DNA from: Polyangiaceae bacterium
GTDB lineage: Bacteria > Myxococcota_A > Polyangia > Polyangiales > Polyangiaceae
NCBI GenBank assembly: GCA_016715885.1
Contig: JADJXL010000028.1
Location: 496,001 to 560,000 of the forward strand
Direction: 5' to 3'
DNA length: 64,000 bases
Shown: positions 16,590-25,595 of the stretch, piece after piece
How positions within the stretch are numbered: position 1 is the first letter of the stretch
How the letters are laid out: every line of letters starts with the position of its first letter
The notes under the pieces: model-generated
The model's database searches: none
Told to the model about the DNA's origin: nothing
What the model saw: the letters and a program-made list of their open reading frames with translations, nothing else
Made by a program: the position numbers and the translations under genes

Positions 16590-18188
16590 ATGATCCAGCC
16601 CATCGAGCAATTCAGCACACACCTTCATCACGACGAGCGGCTGGGAATATGGCTCGACACGAGCCTCGTCGGCTTCGCCCCCGGCTTCGTCGATTCGCTC
16701 GAGCCGCGCCTCGTCGGCGCCTACGATGCCATGGCAAAGCTCGAAGCTGGCGCGATCGCAAACGCCGATGAAAACCGCATGGTTGGGCACTACTGGCTAC
16801 GCGCTCCGGAGCTTGCGCCAAGTGCCGACATCACGAATGCCATTCGCACGACCGAAAAGCGCATCCTCGACTTCGCCGCCGACGTGCACGCGGGGCGCGT
16901 AAAACCCGCATCATCGAGCCGTTTTCGACACCTGCTCGTGATTGGCATCGGAGGATCGGCGCTGGGTCCCGAGCTTGTCGCAGCGGCGCTCGGGTCGACC
17001 AAGGACGCCATGAAACCATGGTTCTTCGACAACACCGATCCCGACGGCTTCGATCGAACGATCGATGCGCTCGGCGACGATCTCGCAACGACGATGACCG
17101 TCGTGATCTCCAAATCGGGCGGAACGAAGGAAACGCGCAACGGCATGCTCGAAGCAAAAGCGGCGTACGAACGTCGCGGACTCGACTTCAGCAAACATGC
17201 GGTGGCCGTGACGGGCGAGGGCAGCGAGCTCGATCGATATGCAAAGGAACGCGGATTTCTCGCGCGATTTCCGATGTGGGATTGGGTTGGTGGGAGGACG
17301 AGCGAACTGTCGGCGGTCGGTCTATTGCCAGCGGCTCTTCAAGGGATCGATGTCGAAGCGATGCTTCGGGGCGCTCGATGGATGGACGAAGCGACGCGAT
17401 CGGGTTCTACGAAGACAAACCTTGCGGGACAGTTGGCGGCCGCGTGGTATTCGGCAACGAGCGGTTCGGGCAAGAAAGACATGGTGCTTTTGCCCTACAA
17501 GGACCGGCTCGAACTGTTCAGCCGTTATGCGCAGCAGCTCGTGATGGAGTCCCTGGGCAAACGGTTGGATCGCCAAGGAAAAGAGGTGTGGCAAGGCATC
17601 AGCGTGTACGGGAACAAAGGTTCGACGGATCAACACGCGTACGTGCAGCAGCTTCGGGATGGGATCGACAACTTCTTCGTGACGTTCATCGAGGTGCTCG
17701 AGGATCGAGCGCCCGGGCGAAGCCGTATCGAAGTGGAGCCGCGCACGACATCGGGCGATTACTTGGCTGGGTTTTTCCAAGGTACGAGGCGAGCGCTTGC
17801 CGAACGTGGGCGCGCATCGATCACGATCACGCTCGAAACGCTGGATGCGCAATCGCTCGGAGCGCTCATCGCGCTTTATGAGCGGACCGTGGGAATCTAC
17901 GCGGAGCTCATCGACATCAACGCGTATCATCAGCCCGGCGTCGAAGCGGGAAAGAAGGCCGCTGCCGAAGTGATCGATCTGATGCATCGGGTGGTGGATG
18001 TTCTCGAAGCGCGATCGGGCGCGGCATTGTCGCTCGCGGAGGTGTGTGAAGGCGCGAAGACGAACGACGCCGAGGCGGTGTTTTTGATTCTGCGGCGGCT
18101 TTCCGCAGGTCCGAACGCCGAGATCGAACGCGTGCGACCGAATGACGTCACATCACCGCTCGACTGGAAGTGGATGGTAAAACGTTGA
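16590..18188 (+). CDS. pgi: glucose-6-phosphate isomerase
   Basis: 532 residues of phosphoglucose isomerase, interconverting glucose-6-phosphate and fructose-6-phosphate in glycolysis and gluconeogenesis. Visible motifs are GIGGSALGPELVA and SKSGGTKET for phosphate binding, YGNKGSTDQHAYVQQ near the catalytic region and the late YHQPGVEAGKKAA. It diverges from sucA with about 170 bases between the starts. Its last 90 bases recur, slightly diverged, as an isolated fragment at 28652-28738. Confidence 0.97.
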   Translation: MIQPIEQFSTHLHHDERLGIWLDTSLVGFAPGFVDSLEPRLVGAYDAMAKLEAGAIANADENRMVGHYWLRAPELAPSADITNAIRTTEKRILDFAADVHAGRVKPASSSRFRHLLVIGIGGSALGPELVAAALGSTKDAMKPWFFDNTDPDGFDRTIDALGDDLATTMTVVISKSGGTKETRNGMLEAKAAYERRGLDFSKHAVAVTGEGSELDRYAKERGFLARFPMWDWVGGRTSELSAVGLLPAALQGIDVEAMLRGARWMDEATRSGSTKTNLAGQLAAAWYSATSGSGKKDMVLLPYKDRLELFSRYAQQLVMESLGKRLDRQGKEVWQGISVYGNKGSTDQHAYVQQLRDGIDNFFVTFIEVLEDRAPGRSRIEVEPRTTSGDYLAGFFQGTRRALAERGRASITITLETLDAQSLGALIALYERTVGIYAELIDINAYHQPGVEAGKKAAAEVIDLMHRVVDVLEARSGAALSLAEVCEGAKTNDAEAVFLILRRLSAGPNAEIERVRPNDVTSPLDWKWMVKR

Positions 18189-18357
18189 AGGTGCGGTCAC
18201 GCTTCGAAACGGGTTTGTCGCGCTGATCATGGATGGGCACAAAAAGCGGGTGGGCATTGGCGCCAGGAATTAGATTTGAAAGAACTGCACCCTGCTTGTG
18301 GGTTCACGCGTATAACGGGAAAACGCGACGCCACGCGGGAATGCGTGAAAGCCCGTG

Positions 18358-19484
18358 CTACTCCGGCAGCGATTGCGGCTGCTTGGGGGGCGACGACTTC
18401 ATGCAGCAGAACGTGACCGCACTGGCGGTGTTGCCGCTCGCGGCGCCCTTTGTCGGCGCCGGTTGTACGCCACGTGCCAGCATCGAAGGACATGAATCAA
18501 TCGCCATTTGGCGCCGATGGCGCTACCTGCCGGGATGACGCCCGTACAGTTTTCGCTCATCGAGCCAAGAAGCAGGTTGACAAGTTCTGTGGAACATGCC
18601 GCGTCGTTGTAGAGCCGCATCATGCCGATGCACGCGCTGCCCACGGGCACGCCGCATGCGCACGCGGTGCACCCACGATCGTCAATCGGCTCGTGCGGGT
18701 AAAGGTGATGCACGCTCGCGTTGTACTCGTCAGGGCAGTCGCTCAGGCTGTACACGCCCTTTTCGTACACACAAGTACGCCACTCGGGACCCGGTTCGGC
18801 AGCACAGTATTGCGTTGTCGACTTACAAGCACCGGTTGGCGTTTCAGCCTCGCAAGCGATGGCACGCATCTGCCAAGCAAACTCTTTGGTGGACAAAGGA
18901 ACCGCTGTCGTCGGCAAACACGCGTCGTCTTTCGGCGGAGGCAGCGGCGAAGCCCAAACGGATTGCGCACATAGCTCGTTTCCGCACATCGTACCCGCGG
19001 ACAAACCTCCTTCGCTCGAACACGTTCCGGTCCAATTCGGCGGCCCGTCGAACGGCGACGATGCAACGCTACTTTCGCCACACGCACCCGCACGGATCTC
19101 GATCTTCTCCGACGGCTGCGAGCATTCGCCTTTCGATGCCGCGCACGCGCAGGCTTCGCATTTCGCAGGCGGCGCAACGAGCTCATCGTAGAGGCGCCAC
19201 TTCTCGGTAGGCGCGCCCGGCGGGCATTCGAGCGGCGTGTCGTCATTTGGACCGACGTACAGCGTCACGGGCACATGATTAAAGAGGCCCGCGCTCTGGC
19301 CAGTTGCTTTCGGCGCGCACGAACCGTCGCCGCATGGACGCCACGACGCGGGATCGAGGCCCAGACAAGAGTCATGGGTCCTTCCGGCTTCAGGCCGGTC
19401 CAGACACCCCACGGTGAAAGATCTGCAGATTGAGTTTCCGGGGATTACGGCAAGGACAGCAAGGCAGCCGACAAAGCCGAACAC
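18358..19484 (-). pseudogene. cysteine-rich lipoprotein-like gene with a 3' frameshift
   Basis: The main frame (19484 down to about 18500) has a hydrophobic start (MFGFVGCLAVLAVIPGNSIC) and then a long cysteine-rich chain with more than twenty Cys. It belongs to a myxobacterial family that normally ends in a Cys-Pro/Gly segment and the tail TFCC. The main frame instead runs into an Arg/Ala-rich non-coding-looking tail. Switching frame near 18500 gives DSCPSMLARG and then SAVTFCCMK, the expected ending, with a stop at 18358-18360. A one- or two-base indel therefore separates the two parts. It may be a true pseudogene or a sequencing error. The N-terminal start is also uncertain. Confidence 0.6.
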
Positions 19485-20758
19485 ATTACGAAGGAACGTG
19501 AGAGCAGAAGAATATACCTGGCATCACCACCAAGATTCAGAACTCCCATCCAGCGATCACCTGCGAACCAACATGAGCGGCGGTTGGTTCACGAACCGCG
19601 GCCTTCCAGACGCAACTCGATGGCCGAGACGGTTCAGAATCAAGACGTCGAACCGTTGCCGCCACACCAAACGATGGGACCGCCCGACGCGAGGCACGCC
19701 GCGCCCAAGCTTTCCGGCCCACCCTGACCGCGCAACGACGTGCCTGCCCAGCCAATGGCAAAACGCGAATCGCCCGATCCCTTCGCGGTCCCGAAAACCA
19801 TTTCAGATGGCCACACGGGAATGAGCGGGCCCTGCGGTCATGGCGTTCATGGTGGTCCAGACAAAACGCCAGGGTCAACCATGCGAGCTGCCCTTCGGCA
19901 CCCAGCGAAAATTCGGTTTGGCTACCATGCCAACGGGCACGACACCCACGGCGGGCATCCACGTGGCAAGCCAAACACGACGAGCGAAGATCTACCTTGG
20001 GATCACGAGGACGAGCTGCGATGGCTGCTTCCGCTCGCTTTCTTGACATCAGGTGAAACGTAGAACGGATCTTCTTTCGGCGAATAGTTCGGATCCCCAG
20101 ACACGAAGTTCTGACAAGGGGGCTCGGCGGCGCGAGCGGAGGCAGCGGTGACGCAGGGAACGCCGGAAACCGGCGGCTTGTCGAAGGGCAAAGTGACGAC
20201 AGGATGTTCGGTTGGCTCGACCGTGAAGACCACGCTCCCGTCTTCATAACCATCGAGGCTCACCGAATCTCGTGTTTCCGTCGAGGAGAAAGAGCGTGAA
20301 GCCCGATAGGCGTTTCTGATTCGGTGCGCCGTCAAGGGGGATGCCACTCCCATGTGCTAGATGGTCACGTCGATCCACGCGCCAGGCGCCTGAGCTATCT
20401 CACGTGCACGGCACATGAAGACCCGGTCTTCCGCTAGTGGTCTCGCCCAATAAGCGCTTCGAGCACGTCGGCTGCATGGGTCTCAGCCCCAGTTCGCAAC
20501 ACGCCCAGGCGGGAACAACATCTGGATCGGCTGGAAAGGCGAACGCGCAAGGCATGACTTCTGGGATCCGCAGGGCGCGCTCGGTCGCCCATGGCGACGC
20601 GCGCAATGAACTCCCGACTTAGGCGTGTCCCTGTTGGCCGACGGCCTGGATTCGGGACGATGTCCTCGGCACGCGCAGACGATAGGAACCCCAGAAGAGG
20701 CGGACAAGAAAAAGGTACGCACGCGCCGAGTGCACGCAGAAAGAAACGAGAACCACTT
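19485..20758. other. 1.3 kb without a convincing intact gene, probably decayed coding sequence
   Basis: Several overlapping frames exist, but none has consistent coding character. A minus-strand 116-codon frame (20003-20353) contains a plausible stretch (VSLDGYEDGSVVFTVEPTEH) and then stops. Plausible peptide pieces in other minus frames follow at about 19800-20000. This looks like a gene broken by several indels. The region lies between the frameshifted cysteine-rich gene and an ECF sigma gene, all on the minus strand, so it may be a former sigma-linked operon in decay. No RNA gene or terminator was recognised. Confidence 0.4.
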
Positions 20759-21724
20759 TCACACCGGCGGCATGGCAGGGGACGCGACCGCGGCCAAGCC
20801 AGATGCAAATCGACGTCGACGATCCTGGCATGGTCCTACAGCTGGCGCCGAGACTACGTTCGGCTTTGCTTTCGGTTGCGCGCGTGGTTGCCGCATTGCA
20901 ACTGGCTGTTTTGCAGGTTGTATGCGGTGCACGTCCCGTTGGTCGACATCGACGACATTGGGCGCCGTTATGGCTGGCGGTCGATCGTTCGAAGTCATTG
21001 CGACGGAGAGCGACGATATGGACACATTCGGCGTCTCGAATTGCGACAATGCCAGCGCACCCGCGAGAAACGGCGGCCACAAGTGCACGAAGTGATTGCC
21101 CAGCGTAAGCGCCCGGCGGGGGATGCTTGGCGTGGCTTGTGGCGCAATGGCGGGAACTGGTGCAAGGACTGCCAAATGGTCGTCCAAGGAACCGAGCTTC
21201 TCGCGTAGATGGTCGCGCGCACGCGACAGCCGCATTTTGACGGCGGGCACGCTGATGTCGAGCTTCGCAGCCACCTGCTCATGGTCCAGGCGTCCGAAGG
21301 CCACGAGCACCAAAACCAGGCGTAATGCTTCAGGCATCGTCTGGATTACGGGGATGACCTTGCGCAGCAACACATGAGCGCGCGCGCGGCGTTCAGGGCA
21401 TGCGACTGCATGGTGCACGTCGTCCGGGTCGACCCGTTCGTATCCAAAAGCTGCGAGTCGTCTCGTTTTTGCACGGGCAGCATCGAGCTTCACATTTTGT
21501 GCAATGCGTGAAACCCAGGGGCGCATTCCGTCCGTATGGGGCTCGTACGTGTCCAGGTGCCGCCAAATCTTGAGCAGCACGAGCTGCACTTTGTCGTGCA
21601 TGCAGGGCGCGCTGCGAAGACCAGGTTCTTCGGCCAGGATGCGTTCGATTTCGGGGCGAAGGGCGAGCACCTCGAACAGGAGTGCAGGGGGGGCGACACA
21701 TTCGGTAGACATGGGCTTGGGCAT
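20759..21724 (-). CDS. ECF-type sigma factor with C-terminal extension
   Basis: About 321 residues. Region 2 is weakly conserved (KVQLVLLKIWRHLDTYEPH, then RPWVSRIAQNVKLDAARAK). Region 4 is clear (MPEALRLVLVLVAFGRLDHE, then AAKLDISVPAVKMRLSRARDHLREKL). Beyond region 4 is an unusual extension of about 130 residues with a likely transmembrane segment (LWPPFLAGALAL) and a proline/alanine-rich tail. Such tails replace a separate anti-sigma in some ECF groups. Starts at 21739, 21724 and 21712 are possible; GAGGG lies just upstream of 21724. The downstream region is decayed, so a lost partner is possible. Confidence 0.75.
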   Translation of the reverse strand: MPKPMSTECVAPPALLFEVLALRPEIERILAEEPGLRSAPCMHDKVQLVLLKIWRHLDTYEPHTDGMRPWVSRIAQNVKLDAARAKTRRLAAFGYERVDPDDVHHAVACPERRARAHVLLRKVIPVIQTMPEALRLVLVLVAFGRLDHEQVAAKLDISVPAVKMRLSRARDHLREKLGSLDDHLAVLAPVPAIAPQATPSIPRRALTLGNHFVHLWPPFLAGALALSQFETPNVSISSLSVAMTSNDRPPAITAPNVVDVDQRDVHRIQPAKQPVAMRQPRAQPKAKPNVVSAPAVGPCQDRRRRFASGLAAVASPAMPPV

Positions 21725-22057
21725 CATCCCTCGCAACAACGTCGCGCGTTCAGAATGGTAACAAGGAATTTTGGTTTCTGGCCATCAAATCATCATGTGG
21801 TCCCCGCTCAGCGGTAGATGAAGAATTTTCGTTACCTCTTCGCCGCCGTGCCGTTGAAAGGGGCGACGCTGGGACGCTTGTTGGTCGCGGAGGGTTTGCG
21901 CATGCGCGACTCCTACGGGGACGGCAATCGTCGTGGCATGGTCCCCCTCCTGTCCCCAGTCGGCTGTGGTGTTCGCTTGGGCAAGAACAACGCCGCAGCC
22001 GGCTTGGGGACGGGATTTTTCTCCCAACAGGCGCTTGGGTGGGCAATGGAGCGCGTC
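21725..22057. other. divergent intergenic region, nothing recognised
   Basis: About 330 bases separate the sigma gene from the next plus-strand gene. An open plus frame extends upstream to 21818, but its composition looks non-coding and a better ribosome site exists at 22058. Promoters for both flanking genes should lie here. No clear operator or palindrome was identified. Confidence 0.4.
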
Positions 22058-22759
22058 ATGGCCACTGCGCCGATGAACGACGATGATTACGAACCGGTGA
22101 CCCAGGTCATCACGCAAAAGCCCATGACGATGGCGGTCGTTGGAAATGAAGTGCACGCGGCGACGACGTATGACGCAACGATTCACGAGAGGCAAACATT
22201 ACCGGAATCGACGCCACGCGATACGGTTGTCGACGTGACGCCGTCGTCCGCATTCGAGCGTTTGGGTGCGCGGTTGCGCGAAATGGGACGCGACATTTGG
22301 AGAGCATTTCAGCGCCCGCGATTAACTGATCGTCTCCCGCCCATACCGACACGAAACGCTAACGAATCGACACGACTATCCGCGGGCGTTCTGAGCCCTG
22401 AAGAATGGGGCGAGCGTATGCTGCTGGAAATCATGCGGGCGCCGCCGGAATACGTGCGGGCCGCGCTTCTCATTGCCAAGGCGACGCAGATGCTTCACGC
22501 GCGCGGCGATGATGTATTCGCCGAGGGTGTCGTCGCATTCGCATTGTCACGCATGTGCCCTGATGCGAATGGCACCATTTCGGTGCGCCGCTTACGCGAA
22601 CGGCTCCACGAAATGCCATTTGCTCGTCGATTGACGGTCGTCTTGCTACGATTGGAAGAGCAGGGCGTCATCGAGTTGGAAATGCTCGGTGACGACGCGC
22701 CGCTTTACGGTGTCAGTTATTGGGAAGGGGCACGCATTCGGCTACTCGTGCAGCCGTAA
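22058..22759 (+). CDS. hypothetical protein
   Basis: 233 residues. GGAG lies 6 bases before the ATG at 22058, which fits better than the open frame reaching 21818. The N-terminal half is low in structure and Thr/Pro-rich. The C-terminal half (about 130-233) is helical, with SPEEWGERMLLEIMRAPPEY and a later pattern resembling a small winged-helix-like fold (RRLTVVLLRLEEQGVIELE). No catalytic motif or signal peptide is visible. It converges on the next gene, with 14 bases between the stops. The function is unknown. Confidence 0.55.
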   Translation: MATAPMNDDDYEPVTQVITQKPMTMAVVGNEVHAATTYDATIHERQTLPESTPRDTVVDVTPSSAFERLGARLREMGRDIWRAFQRPRLTDRLPPIPTRNANESTRLSAGVLSPEEWGERMLLEIMRAPPEYVRAALLIAKATQMLHARGDDVFAEGVVAFALSRMCPDANGTISVRRLRERLHEMPFARRLTVVLLRLEEQGVIELEMLGDDAPLYGVSYWEGARIRLLVQP

Positions 22760-22773
22760 GTGTTCACTGGCGC

Positions 22774-23259
22774 TCATTCAACGTTTTCTTCATTGGTCGC
22801 CGCGTTCTTCTTTCGCGTCGCGACGGCCTTGTCCGCGATCTGCGAATAATACTTCAGCGTCTTCTCGAAATGCGCCTTCGTACCCGCACCCAGGTGCTGC
22901 CCCGCCGTCTGTGCCCCGCGCGCAATGATGGCAATGTCGCCTTCGCGTGCATTTTCGAGATCCGCTTCGGTCTCTCCAAGGACCTCGTAAAGTTTCCTTG
23001 CAGCGGCTTTGTGTTTGCGGATTTCGTCGAGTGTCACGGTCCGCGACTCGATGCGCGTGACGACTTCGGTGGAGATGCCTGCAGCCGCCAAAGGTCCGTT
23101 CTTCGCTTCTTTGAGCTCGATGAGCACTTCGCTGAACCCGGGTTTCTCATGCTTCAACCCCACCTGCGCGCCAGGGGGAAGGTCGACCAGATGATCTTTG
23201 TGCGCCGTCACGTCGATAACGAGCGGTCCGACGTAAGGTGACTTCGTTCCTGCACTCAT
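22774..23259 (-). CDS. hypothetical helical protein
   Basis: 161 residues starting MSAGTKSPYVG, with AAGGAAC placed 8 bases upstream, so the frame extending to 23397 is rejected. The first third looks beta-rich (YVGPLVIDVTAHKDHLVDL). The rest is alpha-helical and rich in Ala, Lys and Glu. No signal peptide, membrane segment or known motif is visible. It is probably a small cytoplasmic protein. The function is unknown. Confidence 0.6.
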   Translation of the reverse strand: MSAGTKSPYVGPLVIDVTAHKDHLVDLPPGAQVGLKHEKPGFSEVLIELKEAKNGPLAAAGISTEVVTRIESRTVTLDEIRKHKAAARKLYEVLGETEADLENAREGDIAIIARGAQTAGQHLGAGTKAHFEKTLKYYSQIADKAVATRKKNAATNEENVE

Positions 23260-23349
23260 TGCGCATCGTTCCTTTCCGAAAGTAGTTGCCTCGAACGCCA
23301 ACTCGTAGGCTACGCGCATGGACGGAGCGAAGTCAACACCCTTCGAGGC

Positions 23350-23836
23350 ATGGTGACTACAACGTCTCCGTACTGTTGCCACGGCTCGTCGACGCATCCC
23401 GTGACCTTGTCGACGGTAAGCTCAACCGCGACGACGCGATGCTCCGAATGCGTCGGCTCGTTTCACGTCGTCGCCCACGCGTTGATGGAACGCGTCGACG
23501 TACTCTGCAACCACGTCGACATGCTCTACAACCACGTCGACGTGCTCTACAACCACGTCCGATGGCAGCTCGGGCACGTCGACGGGCAGCCGGAATGCGG
23601 CGACGCATAGGTCGGGACACGTGGACGGGCAGCCGAGACGCGTCGACGGGCGACGGGAATGCGGCGACGAGGAGCGGGAACGCGTCGACGGGCGGTTGGA
23701 ATGCGTGGACGGGCCGTTGGGGCGCGTCGACGGGCCGCCGGGACGCGTCGACGGGCAGCCGGAATGCGGCAACGAGCGCCGGGGTATTCCTTGTCGAGCT
23801 GGCTGCTCAAGGGCTCGCTGGATTGCTTTGCTCTGA
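23350..23836 (+). pseudogene. possible broken repeat-protein gene
   Basis: Three plus-strand frames carry gene-like pieces in succession: LVDASRDLVDGKLNRDDAML around 23390-23450, then heptads of the type VDVLYNH from about 23490 to 23600, then VDGRLECVDGPLGRVDG after 23620. The 22-base repeat unit at 23598-23619 accounts for the last frame change; another change is needed near 23460. Joined, these would make a protein with seven-residue repeats. No intact frame or good ribosome site exists today. It could equally be a non-coding minisatellite. Confidence 0.3.
23493..23787. repeat. 21-bp degenerate minisatellite, 14 units
   Basis: Consecutive 21-base units begin at 23493, 23514, 23535, 23556, 23577, 23598, 23620, 23641, 23662, 23683, 23704, 23725, 23746 and 23767. 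Most open with CGTCGACG or CGTGGACG. The first three units end CAACCA. The later ones read CGGGC followed by a purine-rich tail ending in ATG, ACG or GCG. One unit (23598-23619) is 22 bases, breaking a frame that would otherwise encode heptads. No dispersed copies were seen elsewhere in the window. Confidence 0.85.
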
Positions 23837-23928
23837 CGAGCCGCTTTCATTTGGTGGCGCATTCGTCTGGATTGGACAGGCTCGTGGCGTTATTGCCATC
23901 GACGTCTGGTTGGGATAAGCGTTCGGTC

Positions 23929-24609
23929 ATGGGAGCATTTTTCACCAATGTGCAGATACGGCGTGGGCCCTATACGTCGCTCGAAAAAATCGAATCAGCG
24001 CTCGACGAATTGGCCAAGCAAGCGGGCATGGTCCGAGGCGGCCCTGACGCGGACGCTTACGATCGCACGATCGTCGTTCGCGCGGGCGAAGGTAATTGGA
24101 TTTCTGTGTACGACGAGAGCACCGAAGATCAATACACGACGGATCTCGATGCGCTCGCCTCCCTTCTCTCTGCGGCAACGCATTCGACGACGGTGTCCAT
24201 TCTCGTCCATGCCAGCGACGTTTTGCTCATGGGGCTTTTCGTAGGTGGCAAGAAGGTCGACGAATTCAACAGCAATCCCATGTACATGGAGGGATCGCTT
24301 CCGGCGGACATGATGCCTACTGCGGAGCAAGTGGCCGGCGCCGCGGGTCATGCCGAGCGCTGGAGCCACGTGCTCGCTACTGGGGCGACGCCGAGCATGC
24401 TGACTCGAGTTTGGCAAGAAAAAAAGTTGTATGCCGAAGAAATGTTGGCTGGCGTTGCCGAGCTGCTCGGGTGCGCGATGGACCGGGTGCGCGTGGGGCT
24501 GAACTATTTCGAGTTTGGCGAGGTACCTTCGACGGAGCTGCTCGTGCTGCCGTATGTCTTCAAGGGGGATGGCACGGTGGATGAGGAGGAGCGTCCGGAA
24601 TTGAATTGA
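23929..24609 (+). CDS. hypothetical cytoplasmic protein
   Basis: 226 residues starting MGAFFTNVQIRRGPYTSLEK. The in-frame upstream extension runs through the minisatellite and is rejected. The chain looks like a soluble alpha/beta protein: an N-terminal helix (TSLEKIESALDELAKQAGM), beta strands around WISVYDES, then a long Leu/Ala-rich region. No signal peptide, membrane segment or catalytic motif was recognised. It converges on the tandem-paralog operon to its right, ending 60 bases from that operon's last stop codon. It may be part of the same conflict-type island, but nothing in the sequence proves it. Confidence 0.6.
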   Translation: MGAFFTNVQIRRGPYTSLEKIESALDELAKQAGMVRGGPDADAYDRTIVVRAGEGNWISVYDESTEDQYTTDLDALASLLSAATHSTTVSILVHASDVLLMGLFVGGKKVDEFNSNPMYMEGSLPADMMPTAEQVAGAAGHAERWSHVLATGATPSMLTRVWQEKKLYAEEMLAGVAELLGCAMDRVRVGLNYFEFGEVPSTELLVLPYVFKGDGTVDEEERPELN

Positions 24610-24668
24610 TGAGGCTGGCGGAACGGCGGCATGTGCGGTGATGCTTCGTCTCGAATGGGCGGGCAGAA

Positions 24669-25517
24669 TCAATGCACGTTGCCGGGGTAATGGTCTCTTT
24701 CGAGGATGGCCAAAAGCGAACCGAGCTCCCCGCGGTCTCCACTGGTCAGATTGTCGTAGAATTCTTGCCCCTTGCGACGTCTCGCTTCGACTTCGGCTTC
24801 GATTAAACCTGGGGATTTCAACCACGCGCGATGCTGCAGCCCCTTTCTGGTGTCGGCGTATTCGCGCAAGCGCGCGAGCAGGCGCATGTGAATCTCGTCC
24901 TCCGATGCACGACGCATTTGATCGATTGCAGTTTGCAGGTCGGTTCGGACGTTCCCTGTGGGTTCATCCACCCACATCGCGATGTGACCTTGGAAGTAAT
25001 ACGCCATGAGTTCGGCAAGTGCGATGGGACGCTCCTCAAAGGTGATGTACTTCAACGTGTCGAGCGCTTCCCAGAACCGCAACACGCCTTCGATGCGCGG
25101 CACCGTGAGCTCGATGCTGTTGAGCAAACAAGTTATGATCGCGGCGGAAATGGCGCCCCAAGGGTATCTGCAAACGTGCGGGACGAATGCACGGCGGAAG
25201 GGGAAGCTTTCTTCGCGGCTGAGTTTGGCAGCCCAGTTCGTTTCGAATTGCAGGGTCTCGAGCAGGTAGGCACGCCATTGGATATGGAGTCCCTGTTGCT
25301 TGGGGTTGGCGCTGATCGTAACGATGTTCGCACCGGCATTCATCGAATACCCCCCGCCCACCCAGTTGGCGGTGTTTTCATCCGTGAACACGACGGAACC
25401 GGGGGCAATGGCGATGAGCTTCGGTTCGGGAAAGTCGCGGCCTTCCAGGTAGCATTTCGCCCACTTCTTGGCTTCGGCCTTCAGCTTGCGGCGACACGTC
25501 GTCCTGTCGCCGTACAT
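24669..25517 (-). CDS. candidate immunity-like protein, paralog of next upstream gene, 5' frameshifted
   Basis: 282 residues from ATG 25517. It is clearly homologous along its length to the gene at 25596-26420. Shared segments include CRRK.KAEAKKWAK near the start, FPEPKLI, CRYPWGA, MWVD.P.G.V, RRASEDEIH.R and a W-L-K-S-P-G motif. The paralog's N-terminus is reproduced here in another frame from an ATG at 25561 (MPGTTDPNA), then lost because AATGCCCTG in the paralog is AATGCCTG here, a one-base deletion at about 25535. Translation may now start at 25517, removing about 15 residues. There is no signal peptide. A role as an immunity protein is inferred only from its position behind a toxin-like gene. 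Confidence 0.6.
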   Translation of the reverse strand: MYGDRTTCRRKLKAEAKKWAKCYLEGRDFPEPKLIAIAPGSVVFTDENTANWVGGGYSMNAGANIVTISANPKQQGLHIQWRAYLLETLQFETNWAAKLSREESFPFRRAFVPHVCRYPWGAISAAIITCLLNSIELTVPRIEGVLRFWEALDTLKYITFEERPIALAELMAYYFQGHIAMWVDEPTGNVRTDLQTAIDQMRRASEDEIHMRLLARLREYADTRKGLQHRAWLKSPGLIEAEVEARRRKGQEFYDNLTSGDRGELGSLLAILERDHYPGNVH

Positions 25518-25595
25518 GAACGCAGGGAAAAGCAGGCATTCGGGTCTGTCGTTCCGGGCATCGTCGGACCTTTGCGTGGTTGCAACGAATTCGTA

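Noticed and set aside
18233..18538. Plus-strand 101-codon protein after pgi
   Set aside because: It overlaps the cysteine-rich gene in antisense and has no ribosome site or motif.
23493..23787. CRISPR array in the repeat region
   Set aside because: The units are contiguous 21-mers with no unique spacers, and no cas genes are nearby.
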